Positions 1 to 6,103 of a DNA stretch of 8,074 bases are shown here, one piece after another. Position 1 is the first letter of the stretch. The number at the start of each line of letters is the position of its first letter. The translations under genes and the position numbers were made by a program. A model generated the notes under the pieces. That model had not been told where the DNA came from, ran no database searches, and saw only the letters and a list, made by a program, of their open reading frames with translations. Source of the stretch: Euryarchaeota archaeon UBA251 (GTDB lineage Archaea > Thermoplasmatota > Poseidoniia > Poseidoniales > Thalassarchaeaceae); assembly GCA_002497905.1 (NCBI GenBank), contig DAFJ01000086.1, positions 1-8,074 of the forward strand. The letters are read 5' to 3'.

Positions 1-849
1 GATGGTTATGCTGATGAGTCTGAAGCCTACTGGGATGCTGACAATTGTCCTGGTTCTCTAGTGGGTAATGCTACAGAATGGCTTGATGAAGATCGTGATT
101 GTCTGGGTTCTAACACTGATTATGATGATCGAGAATTCAATGTGCAAACGATTGAAGATTACTGTGAACGTGATAAGAATGAATTGATACAGGATACCAC
201 CTGTTTGAAACTCAATCAGCCGGTCTATACTCCAATTAACGAAACCAATAGTGAGGCTGATTCCAACGACTTCAGTGCCCAGATTCTCAGTTTTGCTCCT
301 TATGGAGCCGGGATTGCAATAGCGATGATGGTTCTCATCGGAATCTTAGGAATGTTAGGTCGTCGTGTGACTGATAAATCATCTAAAGAGGACGAATACG
401 TGCAGAAGGGTGCAACAAAAGAAATCGAGACTGGTTCAATTGAACAGGTTGGAGGTATCATAGAGGATGACGCATGGGGTGAGGATGTTGCTGCACTCCT
501 TGACATGTCTGATTCTTCATCAAAGGAAGAAGTCGATGATACTACTTCTAAGGGGAAGTCTCGCTCAGTTGCAGAATCAGTTGAGGACGAATCATCCGAA
601 TCATCTGACGAGGATGTGGATGACGGAAGCGGTGAATGGCAGGACGGTGAACAGGGTTGGCAGGTCTACGATGGTACAACCTCTGATTCAGAAGATGAGG
701 CAGCAGCATCAGAGGCGCCAGTCACCGAAGAGGCAGCAGCACCTACCGAGGCCCCTCCACTTCCAGAGGGTGGTTTACCTCCAGGGTGGACTACTGACCA
801 GTGGAAGTGGTATGGTCACGAGTGGCTCGAGAAGAACGGCGGACAGTGA
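1..849 (+). CDS. C-terminal part of a secreted/surface protein with one membrane anchor and an acidic cytoplasmic tail (5' end outside window)
   Basis: The reading frame is open from base 1, so the gene is cut by the window edge. The GTG at 61 is only an internal valine and not a convincing start. The first ~95 visible residues are rich in Asp, Asn and Cys (DADNC, DEDRDC, NTDYDD). They resemble calcium-binding thrombospondin-type-3-like loops and carry two N-glycosylation sequons (NAT, NET). A hydrophobic span follows (about bases 295-360, from APYGAGIAIAMM to ILGMLG) with RR directly after it, which predicts an outside-to-inside anchor. The remaining ~160 residues form a Ser/Asp/Glu-rich, low-complexity tail, then an Ala/Pro linker, and end in the aromatic motif GLPPGWTTDQWKWYGHEWL. 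This layout suits a large archaeal surface protein. The ligand or enzymatic role, if any, lies in the missing N-terminal part. The stop codon abuts that of the convergent gene. Confidence 0.8.
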   Translation, partial: DGYADESEAYWDADNCPGSLVGNATEWLDEDRDCLGSNTDYDDREFNVQTIEDYCERDKNELIQDTTCLKLNQPVYTPINETNSEADSNDFSAQILSFAPYGAGIAIAMMVLIGILGMLGRRVTDKSSKEDEYVQKGATKEIETGSIEQVGGIIEDDAWGEDVAALLDMSDSSSKEEVDDTTSKGKSRSVAESVEDESSESSDEDVDDGSGEWQDGEQGWQVYDGTTSDSEDEAAASEAPVTEEAAAPTEAPPLPEGGLPPGWTTDQWKWYGHEWLEKNGGQ

Positions 850-1101
850 TTATCTGAAATCAACCGGAAGAGATAGTCTCAATTTTTGCAGGTTTTCTCC
901 ACCCAAAGGTTCAGCTCCAGTTAAACGAACCATTTCAGTCAAACCAAGGAGAACCGTATTCCATTCTCGTCTCTTCGAGATGAGTTCGACCTGATTACAT
1001 GCAGCTAGATGTAGCAGGGTCTCCTCATCACTTCCTTCAATTACCAGTCCACGAAGGACTGTGCTACCATCGACATATACAACCCTCGGCTGCCCCTTCA
1101 C
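850..1101 (-). CDS. Small protein, possibly a truncated PIN-like domain
   Basis: This 83-residue protein starts at GTG 1101, supported by GGAGG seven bases upstream. It lies 2 bases after the stop of the RHH-like gene, so the two are almost certainly cotranscribed. Its N-terminus, VVYVDGSTVLRGLV (residues 7-20), resembles the first strand and helix of PIN nucleases (hydrophobic strand, Asp11, Ser13). A second stretch, VELISKRREWNTVLLGL (38-54), resembles the following strand and helix, with Glu46 near the second acidic position. PIN toxins are usually about 120-140 residues, and the later conserved acidic residues are not evident here. It may therefore be an inactive or shortened relative, or simply an unrelated small alpha/beta protein. 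The C-terminal ~25 residues (GAEPLGG onward) match nothing I know. The family assignment is tentative, but that this is a real gene is fairly secure. Confidence 0.6.
   Translation of the reverse strand: MKGQPRVVYVDGSTVLRGLVIEGSDEETLLHLAACNQVELISKRREWNTVLLGLTEMVRLTGAEPLGGENLQKLRLSLPVDFR
883..896 (+). terminator. Possible T-rich archaeal terminator for the plus-strand gene
   Basis: Two short T tracts (TTTTT at 883-887 and TTTT at 893-896) lie 34-47 bases after the stop codon of the plus-strand gene. Archaeal RNA polymerase commonly ends transcripts at T runs on the non-template strand. The site lies inside the convergent minus-strand gene, so the two transcripts would overlap at their 3' ends. 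No strong hairpin accompanies it. This is an inference from composition only. Confidence 0.3.
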
Positions 1102-1103
1102 GA

Positions 1104-1343
1104 TTATTCCTCCGTGATACGGGCGATTACTGCCTCAATGTCTGATTTTTCTAAATCCCGAATGCGTAATCGAATGGAGTCCTGTTCTGAACGTAGCCGA
1201 TTCAGTCGATGTTCCTTCAATACCGCCTTGAGTAGATCATCAACACTCCGAACCCCTTCCATCGCCTTTAGCGAATTCAATCGTCTTCGGATTTCAAAAG
1301 AAACGGAAACGGAGGTCATCTCAGGGGAACCCATCGTTGTCAC
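1104..1343 (-). CDS. Small ribbon-helix-helix-like protein with a C-terminal coiled coil
   Basis: The frame can be opened as far as a TTG at 1415 that overlaps the parA stop (TTGA), giving 103 residues. That leader has no good ribosome site and looks unlike the rest. I prefer the GTG at 1343, which has GGAG eight bases upstream and gives 79 residues; ATG codons at 1334 and 1319 are also possible. The core is a short strand (TSVSVS), a helix (FEIRRRLNSLKAMEG), a turn (VRSVDD) and a second helix (LLKAVLKEHRLNRLR). This is the order expected of a MetJ/Arc/CopG-type ribbon-helix-helix DNA-binding domain, as in VapB-like antitoxins and small ParA partners. A charged, probably coiled-coil segment follows to the C-terminus. 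It lies directly downstream of a ParA ATPase and upstream of a possible PIN-like protein. Roles consistent with this place are a centromere-binding partner of ParA or an antitoxin-type autorepressor. Neither can be decided from sequence alone. Confidence 0.6.
   Translation of the reverse strand: MTTMGSPEMTSVSVSFEIRRRLNSLKAMEGVRSVDDLLKAVLKEHRLNRLRSEQDSIRLRIRDLEKSDIEAVIARITEE
1109..1113 (-). promoter_or_regulatory. Shine-Dalgarno site (GGAGG) for the 83-residue protein
   Basis: On the minus strand GGAGG stands seven bases before the GTG at 1101. It lies inside the last codons of the preceding gene. It decides the GTG start and supports translational coupling of the two small genes. Confidence 0.65.
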
Positions 1344-1411
1344 GGTTACAACTCCAAACATAGCCATGACGGTTGTAGTAGGCACAGTAATGCCGTTCTC
1401 AGGAGGTTGAA

Positions 1412-2398
1412 TCAATCTTCGATGTCATCCCAGATGTGTTCTGGATCTCCTTTTTCGATAGCTTCTCGCCTTAGAACGGATTCGGGATTCACCCCATACT
1501 CCGCCCTTCTTGCAAGGATTCGCTGATGAGCCTCCTTGGCGAGACCCCAGTATTGTTTGCTACCTTTGTTACGTTTTGTTGGTTTTTTCAGAAGGACCAC
1601 AGGAGCACCATCTTTCGGAGCTTCAGCGATGGACATCAACCGAGGAATTACAGTTTGGAACACATCTTCCCCAAAGTGCTTACGAACTTCACCTTCGACG
1701 AAAGCGGAGAGTTTGGATTGAGGTGTATACATCGTGACTGCGATACCGAACAGTTTCAGATGGTTGTTGACCCGCTTCTGTATCAGTCGAATCGAGTTCA
1801 TGAGCTGACTCATACCCTCAAGGGCATAGTACTCTGCTTGGACAGGAACAAGAATCCAGTTTGAGGCGGCCAAGGCATTGATGGTAAGCAGCCCAAGAGA
1901 TGGCGGTGTGTCGATGATGATGTGGTCAAAGTCATCCATTACAGGAGCCAGAGCCTCTCGAAGTCGGGTCTCTCTACCGAGTTTCGTAGCGAGTTCAATT
2001 TCCGCCCCTGAAAGTCTGATGTTTGATGGTAGAAGGTAGAGGTTTTCCACTTTCAATCGAGGAGGAATTCTTGAATCTTGATTCATATTTTTGAAAGCGC
2101 GCTGCATTTCATCAGTGAGGATTCCTGGTCCGATTAGATAGTCGTGGACATTGAGTGTACCGTCTGACGGCTGCATTAACAGGTCGTATACAGTGGGCAC
2201 ATCCAGTCGTTTGTCTACACCGAAACTAGTGGAGGCATTTCCCTGTGGATCGAGATCAATCAGCAGAACCTTAGCAGGTGGAATACCCATGCTAGGATTC
2301 CCTTCTGCAAGCGAAGTTGCTAGATTGACGGCAGTAGTCGTCTTCGCACACCCACCTTTCTGGTTGGTGCAGGAGATGATAGTCTTGTATGGGTCCAT
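1412..2398 (-). CDS. ParA/Soj-family ATPase (P-loop, deviant Walker A)
   Basis: This 328-residue protein is of normal or slightly long size for ParA/Soj ATPases, which form nucleotide-dependent dimers on DNA to position chromosomes, plasmids or large complexes. The deviant Walker A motif KGGCAKTT is at residues 14-21, with signature Lys14 and P-loop Lys19. The Walker A' motif DLDPQGN is at 48-54 and Walker B IIIDTPPSLG at 160-169. The following segment LVPVQAEYYALEG (183-195) is typical of ParA and differs from MinD, and there is no C-terminal MinD amphipathic helix. The C-terminus has a basic stretch (KKPTKRNKGSK, about 271-281) that could bind DNA. The ATG at 2398 has GAGG four bases upstream. 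The gene lies 63 bases after moxR and is followed closely by a small RHH-like gene, the usual place for a ParA partner. No classical ParB with an HTH is in view. Confidence 0.93.
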   Translation of the reverse strand: MDPYKTIISCTNQKGGCAKTTTAVNLATSLAEGNPSMGIPPAKVLLIDLDPQGNASTSFGVDKRLDVPTVYDLLMQPSDGTLNVHDYLIGPGILTDEMQRAFKNMNQDSRIPPRLKVENLYLLPSNIRLSGAEIELATKLGRETRLREALAPVMDDFDHIIIDTPPSLGLLTINALAASNWILVPVQAEYYALEGMSQLMNSIRLIQKRVNNHLKLFGIAVTMYTPQSKLSAFVEGEVRKHFGEDVFQTVIPRLMSIAEAPKDGAPVVLLKKPTKRNKGSKQYWGLAKEAHQRILARRAEYGVNPESVLRREAIEKGDPEHIWDDIED

Positions 2399-2436
2399 CC
2401 GTCCTCAAGAATCCCACAATCGCCGTCCTAAATCAG

Positions 2437-2451
2437 TATTGGCAGTCAATA
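2437..2451. repeat. Inverted repeat upstream of the parA-like gene
   Basis: TATTG - 5 bases - CAATA forms a perfect 5-bp inverted repeat, 38-52 bases upstream of the parA-like start codon in the only spacer between it and moxR. A TATA-like TTTAG lies just downstream of it on the minus strand. It could be an operator or partition site for the RHH-like protein, or chance. The arms are short. Confidence 0.3.
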
Positions 2452-2461
2452 AGCCCCAGAA

Positions 2462-3451
2462 TCACTGAATGACAGGTACGGGAACTTCATTCAGAATCTT
2501 CCGCATGATGTGCATTCCAGTAATCCCACGAATCTTTGCTTCAGGCTTGAGGACGATTCGATGGCTGACGACTTGGAGGGCAACGCCCTTGATATCATCG
2601 GGTATGACGTAATCACGGCCATCGATTGCAGCAGCAGCACGTCCAGTCTTGAATAGAGATTGACTTGCACGAGGCGATGCACCTGTAATCACGCGATGAT
2701 CTTCGCGAGAACGCTGGACTACTTCGACGATGTAGGAGAGAATCGCAGGGTCAATGTGGACTTCTTCGAGTGCCTTCTGCATGGCGACCACCTTCTTTGG
2801 AGAGGTAATCTGATCGACGTCGTGGTCATCCTTCCCTCGCATTTTTCGGCGTGCAAGGATAGCCTTCTCCTCCTGACGGTTTGGATACCCCATACTCATT
2901 TTCATCAGGAAACGATCCATCTGTGCTTCAGGCAAGGGGTAGGTTCCTTCCTGTTCAATTGGGTTTTGGGTAGCCAGAGTCACGAAAGGTGCAGGGAGTT
3001 TGTGTGTGATTCCTTCGATGGTTACTTGCTTCTCTTCCATTGCTTCAAGTAGAGCGGCTTGTGTTTTTGGAGGAGCACGGTTAATCTCGTCAGCAAGTAG
3101 AAGGTTAGCAAATAGTGGACCAGGCCTAAGTTTGAATTCGCCTGCTTGCTGATCATACATGTAGGTCCCCATGATATCTGAAGGAAGTAGGTCAGGGGTG
3201 AATTGCACACGCTTGAATTTGCAACCAAGTGAGCGTGCGAAGGTGTTCGCGAGCATAGTCTTACCAAGGCCAGGGAAGTCCTCGAGGAGCATGTTTCCGT
3301 TAGACAAGATACCGATAGTTACACGTCGAAGGTTCTCTTGCTTACCGATGATAACCTTGGACACCTCGTTCATTAGGGCGTTTGAGATATCACTCACAAC
3401 ACGAACGACCTCTCGTCCGCGGCCTCCTCCTCCTGAATATTCTGAGACCAT
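2462..3451 (-). CDS. MoxR-family AAA+ ATPase
   Basis: This 329-residue protein matches the usual MoxR length. MoxR proteins are AAA+ chaperone-like ATPases that help assemble or activate protein complexes, often together with von Willebrand A domain proteins. Visible motifs are Walker A EDFPGLGKT (57-65), Walker B LLLADEINRAPPKTQ (117-131), sensor 1 ATQNP (160-164), the arginine-finger region EAQMDRF (175-181) and sensor 2 GASPRA (257-262). The N-terminal ~20 residues begin with a Gly-rich stretch. The ATG at 3451 has AAGGTG five bases upstream. The gene lies 69 bases after infB and 63 bases before the parA-like gene. No DUF58 or vWA partner, the common companions of MoxR, is next to it, so its client is unknown. 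Read-through from the translation cluster is possible since no clear terminator precedes it. Confidence 0.95.
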   Translation of the reverse strand: MVSEYSGGGGRGREVVRVVSDISNALMNEVSKVIIGKQENLRRVTIGILSNGNMLLEDFPGLGKTMLANTFARSLGCKFKRVQFTPDLLPSDIMGTYMYDQQAGEFKLRPGPLFANLLLADEINRAPPKTQAALLEAMEEKQVTIEGITHKLPAPFVTLATQNPIEQEGTYPLPEAQMDRFLMKMSMGYPNRQEEKAILARRKMRGKDDHDVDQITSPKKVVAMQKALEEVHIDPAILSYIVEVVQRSREDHRVITGASPRASQSLFKTGRAAAAIDGRDYVIPDDIKGVALQVVSHRIVLKPEAKIRGITGMHIMRKILNEVPVPVIQ

Positions 3452-3520
3452 TCTAGCACCTTCAGCAGACGCTAAACCCCATCCTGAACTACTTCAAGGT
3501 TCGTCGTTCCCGTACGTGGG

Positions 3521-5377
3521 TTAAAGTCCCCATCTTGGAGTATCAGGATTCCGCCGATGCATAATGATAATCTCCTCAAGGATTTCTTTCTCGACTGCAC
3601 TGAGTTCACGTTTTCGAAGGATTCGAACGTGTGTTTCTGGGACAGAGACGAGTAGGACATCACCTTCATCGATTTGCCTCCCAACGGTGACGTGAGTTGC
3701 CTCCATCGATTCTTCACCGGGGCGCTTGACTGCACCATCAATGGCAATGGCGACTTCATCACCTTGGATTGCTTCTTTCTGATTATCTTGTCCTTTTTTG
3801 ATTGATTTTACTTGGCCAATCTGCATACCGTCCTTCATCAAACGTTGACCGATATGGATTCGCCCTCCGAGAACCCTCACACCAATGACTGCTGGCTTAG
3901 AGGCGCGGAAGGTGTGATCTGGAAGAAAGAGAAGCCGCCCAGGGTGGACGACCATCTCGCGTTCTTCCTTCTCCTTTTCAGCAAGAACATTCTCTCGCCA
4001 TTCCTCATGTTGTTCCATGATATGGTAGACGATTTCACCCTCAATGAGGCAAAGATCTGAACTTGGTTTTTCGATTTCTTTTTTCGCATCGGGAAGCGCA
4101 TTGGTACTGAAGGCTAGAATTACACGTTCCTCGGGTTCTTTGCCAACTTCAGCAATTCGTACGTCACGTCGTGTAATCTTACCCACACTTGCGGCACGGA
4201 TGGAAATATCACGCTCTCCTAGCTCAAATGCAAGTGCTTCGAGGCCTCCAAGGGTATCTGCTTTGATGCAGACGCCATTGTCTTTCAGATCAATACTGAG
4301 AGTTGATTCTTCCTTTGCTTTCATCCAAGCTTCTTCAGCCTCTTCCTCAGTATTCACGACATGGAGGGTTGTACCAGCAAGAACATCCTCAAGGTCAACC
4401 GCGCTGACCTTGACTCCTGCAGCAGCATGGACGCTATCGACTGGATCCCAGCGGTCTCCTGCATCCCTCATCTCAGTCATGCCCCTTGGCGAAAACATAC
4501 CTCGAACTTTCGTTCGCTTTGGACCGTTTTCAGTAGCGACAACTATCTCGTCACCCTTGCTAATCGAACCCTTAGAGAGGATGATATCGAGTGTTTTCCC
4601 TAGGCCTCGTTCTTCCTTTACCTCCAACACTGTTGCAGTACCACTTCCCTCCACATCAGTCAACTGAGATTCCAGATATCTTTCTGCAAGACCAATGACA
4701 ACAGCAAGCAGGTCCTGAATACCTTCGCCTTCCTTAGCAGAGCAGGGCACCATTGCGATAGTGTTGGTGAAATCAGTGATGCGATCGTAGCGTTCGGCAT
4801 TGAATCCGTTTTCACCTAGTTGAGCGACTAGTTTCCAATGTTTTTCTTCCAGATAACCGATGACGTCACTGGATTGTTCTCCTAGCGATTTTGCGGTAGA
4901 TCGCCCGCGCTCAGAATTCCATCCATATAGACGATCAACTTTGTTCATCGCGATGATGAAAGGTGTCTTTGATTCGCGAAGAATACGGATTGATTCGAGT
5001 GTCTGAGGCTTGCATCCATCCATGATGTCTATGACTAGGATTGCAATGTCAGCTAATGCTCCACCACGGGTTCTTAATGAGGTGAAAGAATGGTGCCCAG
5101 GCGTGTCTATGAAGAGTAGTCCGGGGGAAAGAAACTCCTTTCCTTTTAGCAATGGACCGCAAATTCCGTTTAGAATCTCTGCGGGAACCTCGGTAGCGCC
5201 GATATGCTGGGTAATGCCCCCAGCCTCCCGGGCCATCACGGAGCCTTGTGAACGCGAGCCTAGGTTTCGGATGTGATCCAACAAGGATGTCTTGCCATGG
5301 TCTACATGGCCGAGGACAGCGACAATCGGTTGACGTCGTCCATCCACACCATCACGTCCCCTCACTCGTAGATCCAT
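3521..5377 (-). CDS. infB: Translation initiation factor aIF5B (archaeal IF-2 homologue)
   Basis: This GTPase joins the ribosomal subunits at the end of initiation. Counting from the ATG at 5377 (618 residues, normal for archaeal aIF5B), the G domain shows G1 GHVDHGKT (23-30), the G2 region GGITQHIGA (53-61), G3 DTPGHHSF (91-98, with catalytic His95), G4 NKVD (145-148) and G5 SAK (213-215). The beta-barrel domain II follows (EVKEERGLGKTLDIIL, about 253-268), then domain III, a long charged helix (about 455-475) and a second barrel (IGVRVLGGRIHIGQRL, about 499-514). The C-terminal helical part ends in RRNPDTPRWGL. The frame is open up to 5422, but that extension lies wholly within ndk. ATG 5377 overlaps ndk by 16 bases. 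GTG 5365 would give the common 4-base GTGA overlap, and neither has a strong ribosome site. No intein is present. Its place after ndk is the conserved archaeal order. Confidence 0.97.
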   Translation of the reverse strand: MDLRVRGRDGVDGRRQPIVAVLGHVDHGKTSLLDHIRNLGSRSQGSVMAREAGGITQHIGATEVPAEILNGICGPLLKGKEFLSPGLLFIDTPGHHSFTSLRTRGGALADIAILVIDIMDGCKPQTLESIRILRESKTPFIIAMNKVDRLYGWNSERGRSTAKSLGEQSSDVIGYLEEKHWKLVAQLGENGFNAERYDRITDFTNTIAMVPCSAKEGEGIQDLLAVVIGLAERYLESQLTDVEGSGTATVLEVKEERGLGKTLDIILSKGSISKGDEIVVATENGPKRTKVRGMFSPRGMTEMRDAGDRWDPVDSVHAAAGVKVSAVDLEDVLAGTTLHVVNTEEEAEEAWMKAKEESTLSIDLKDNGVCIKADTLGGLEALAFELGERDISIRAASVGKITRRDVRIAEVGKEPEERVILAFSTNALPDAKKEIEKPSSDLCLIEGEIVYHIMEQHEEWRENVLAEKEKEEREMVVHPGRLLFLPDHTFRASKPAVIGVRVLGGRIHIGQRLMKDGMQIGQVKSIKKGQDNQKEAIQGDEVAIAIDGAVKRPGEESMEATHVTVGRQIDEGDVLLVSVPETHVRILRKRELSAVEKEILEEIIIMHRRNPDTPRWGL

Positions 5378-5817
5378 TGCTCGATATCGCGATTCCATTC
5401 CATGATTCCATCTGGGAACCATAGCGCTAGTTCACTTACTGCTGTGTCTTCACCATCGCTACCGTGAATGAGATTGTATCCAATGTCCATACCATGATCG
5501 CCACGGATTGTACCTGGTGCTGCTTCTCTACCATTGGTTGGACCGATAATGGAGCGCGCTACACTAATTGCATCTACACCTGACCAAGCCATGGCGACTA
5601 CGGGTCCAGAGGTGATGAATGAGATTAGACCTGGATAGAATGGGCGTTCTTTGTGCACTTCATAGTGGGTCTCAGCGAGTTGTTCTGAGGGAATTACTCC
5701 ACGTAGGCCTACCAATCGAAGTCCCTTACGCTCAAATCTTTGGATAATCTCGCCTACAAGGCCTCTCTGGACACCGTCAGGCTTCACCATGACAAAGGTG
5801 GTCTGTATGTCGGACAT
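5362..5817 (-). CDS. ndk: Nucleoside diphosphate kinase
   Basis: The enzyme transfers the terminal phosphate between NTPs and NDPs through a phosphohistidine and so balances the cytoplasmic NTP pools. At 151 residues it has the standard length, and its active-site residues keep even the classical numbering: Lys12, Tyr52, Arg58, Thr94, Arg105, Asn115 and the phosphorylated His118 in NLIHGSD. The IGPTNGREAAPGTIRGD stretch (91-107) is typical. Tyr114 replaces the Arg usually found just before Asn115, a mild variation. The ATG at 5817 has no evident Shine-Dalgarno sequence. An AT-rich element (AAATAC on the minus strand, 5838-5843) lies 21-26 bases upstream, a geometry that would suit leaderless initiation from an internal promoter, though the match is weak. 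The C-terminal codons overlap the infB start. Confidence 0.97.
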   Translation of the reverse strand: MSDIQTTFVMVKPDGVQRGLVGEIIQRFERKGLRLVGLRGVIPSEQLAETHYEVHKERPFYPGLISFITSGPVVAMAWSGVDAISVARSIIGPTNGREAAPGTIRGDHGMDIGYNLIHGSDGEDTAVSELALWFPDGIMEWNRDIEQWIYE

Positions 5818-5853
5818 GACCCGCCGACCGGATGGGTGTATTTCAACCGATAC

Positions 5854-6072
5854 CTATTCTTCTTCATCAAGAACTACGGGTTTTTCCTTGTGAAGTAATA
5901 GCGCGATACAAATGCAAAGTGCGCCTGAAATACAGTATGTTGCATATGTGGGACTGTCCCCATCACAAACTCCTGAACCACCTAACCCACACGTGAATGC
6001 CATAAAAAAATCATAAATGGTCAGACCAATAAGAAGAATCCCTGCAACAGAGAAGAGATTAGACCAATCCAT
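5854..6072 (-). CDS. Small two-helix membrane protein of unknown function
   Basis: I do not recognise a family. The 72-residue product has two hydrophobic spans, about residues 6-27 (NLFSVAGILL to FFMAF) and 43-60 (ATYCISGALC to IALLL). They are joined by a Gly-rich loop GLGGSGVCDGDSPT and followed by a charged tail KEKPVVLDEEE. It has four cysteines, two flanking the loop and two inside the second helix. The ATG at 6072 is chosen because AGGTG lies seven bases upstream; a TTG at 6078 would sit almost on top of that site. It lies 31 bases after rpl24e and 36 bases before ndk, so it interrupts the otherwise conserved rpl24e-ndk junction. Good ribosome site, position and strand support a real gene. 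Confidence 0.75.
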   Translation of the reverse strand: MDWSNLFSVAGILLIGLTIYDFFMAFTCGLGGSGVCDGDSPTYATYCISGALCICIALLLHKEKPVVLDEEE

Positions 6073-6079
6073 TACCAAA

Positions 6080-6084
6080 CACCT
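6080..6084 (-). promoter_or_regulatory. Shine-Dalgarno site (AGGTG) deciding the start of the small membrane protein
   Basis: AGGTG on the minus strand is seven bases from ATG 6072 but only one base from TTG 6078, which favours the ATG. The sequence matches part of the AGGAGGTGAT complement of the archaeal 16S tail. Confidence 0.6.
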
Positions 6085-6103
6085 AATCAGTGCGTGGTTT
6101 CAA

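Noticed and set aside
467..994. 175-residue plus-strand open frame
   Set aside because: It is an out-of-frame shadow of the surface-protein tail and the opposite small gene; its composition (Gln/Arg/Pro-rich) is that of a frameshifted acidic repeat.
1347..1377. Imperfectly spaced inverted repeat TACAAC ... GTTGTA ahead of the RHH-like core
   Set aside because: The arms are six bases with a 19-base spacer and may lie in coding sequence; chance is the simpler explanation.
4044..4667. 207-residue plus-strand open frame antisense to infB
   Set aside because: It is Ser/Arg/Pro-rich without any motif, lies wholly opposite conserved aIF5B codons, and has no ribosome site I can see.
5378..5422. N-terminal extension of infB to the GTG/ATG-like start at 5422
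   Set aside because: These codons lie within ndk, there is no ribosome site, and the family N-terminus begins close to the G1 motif.
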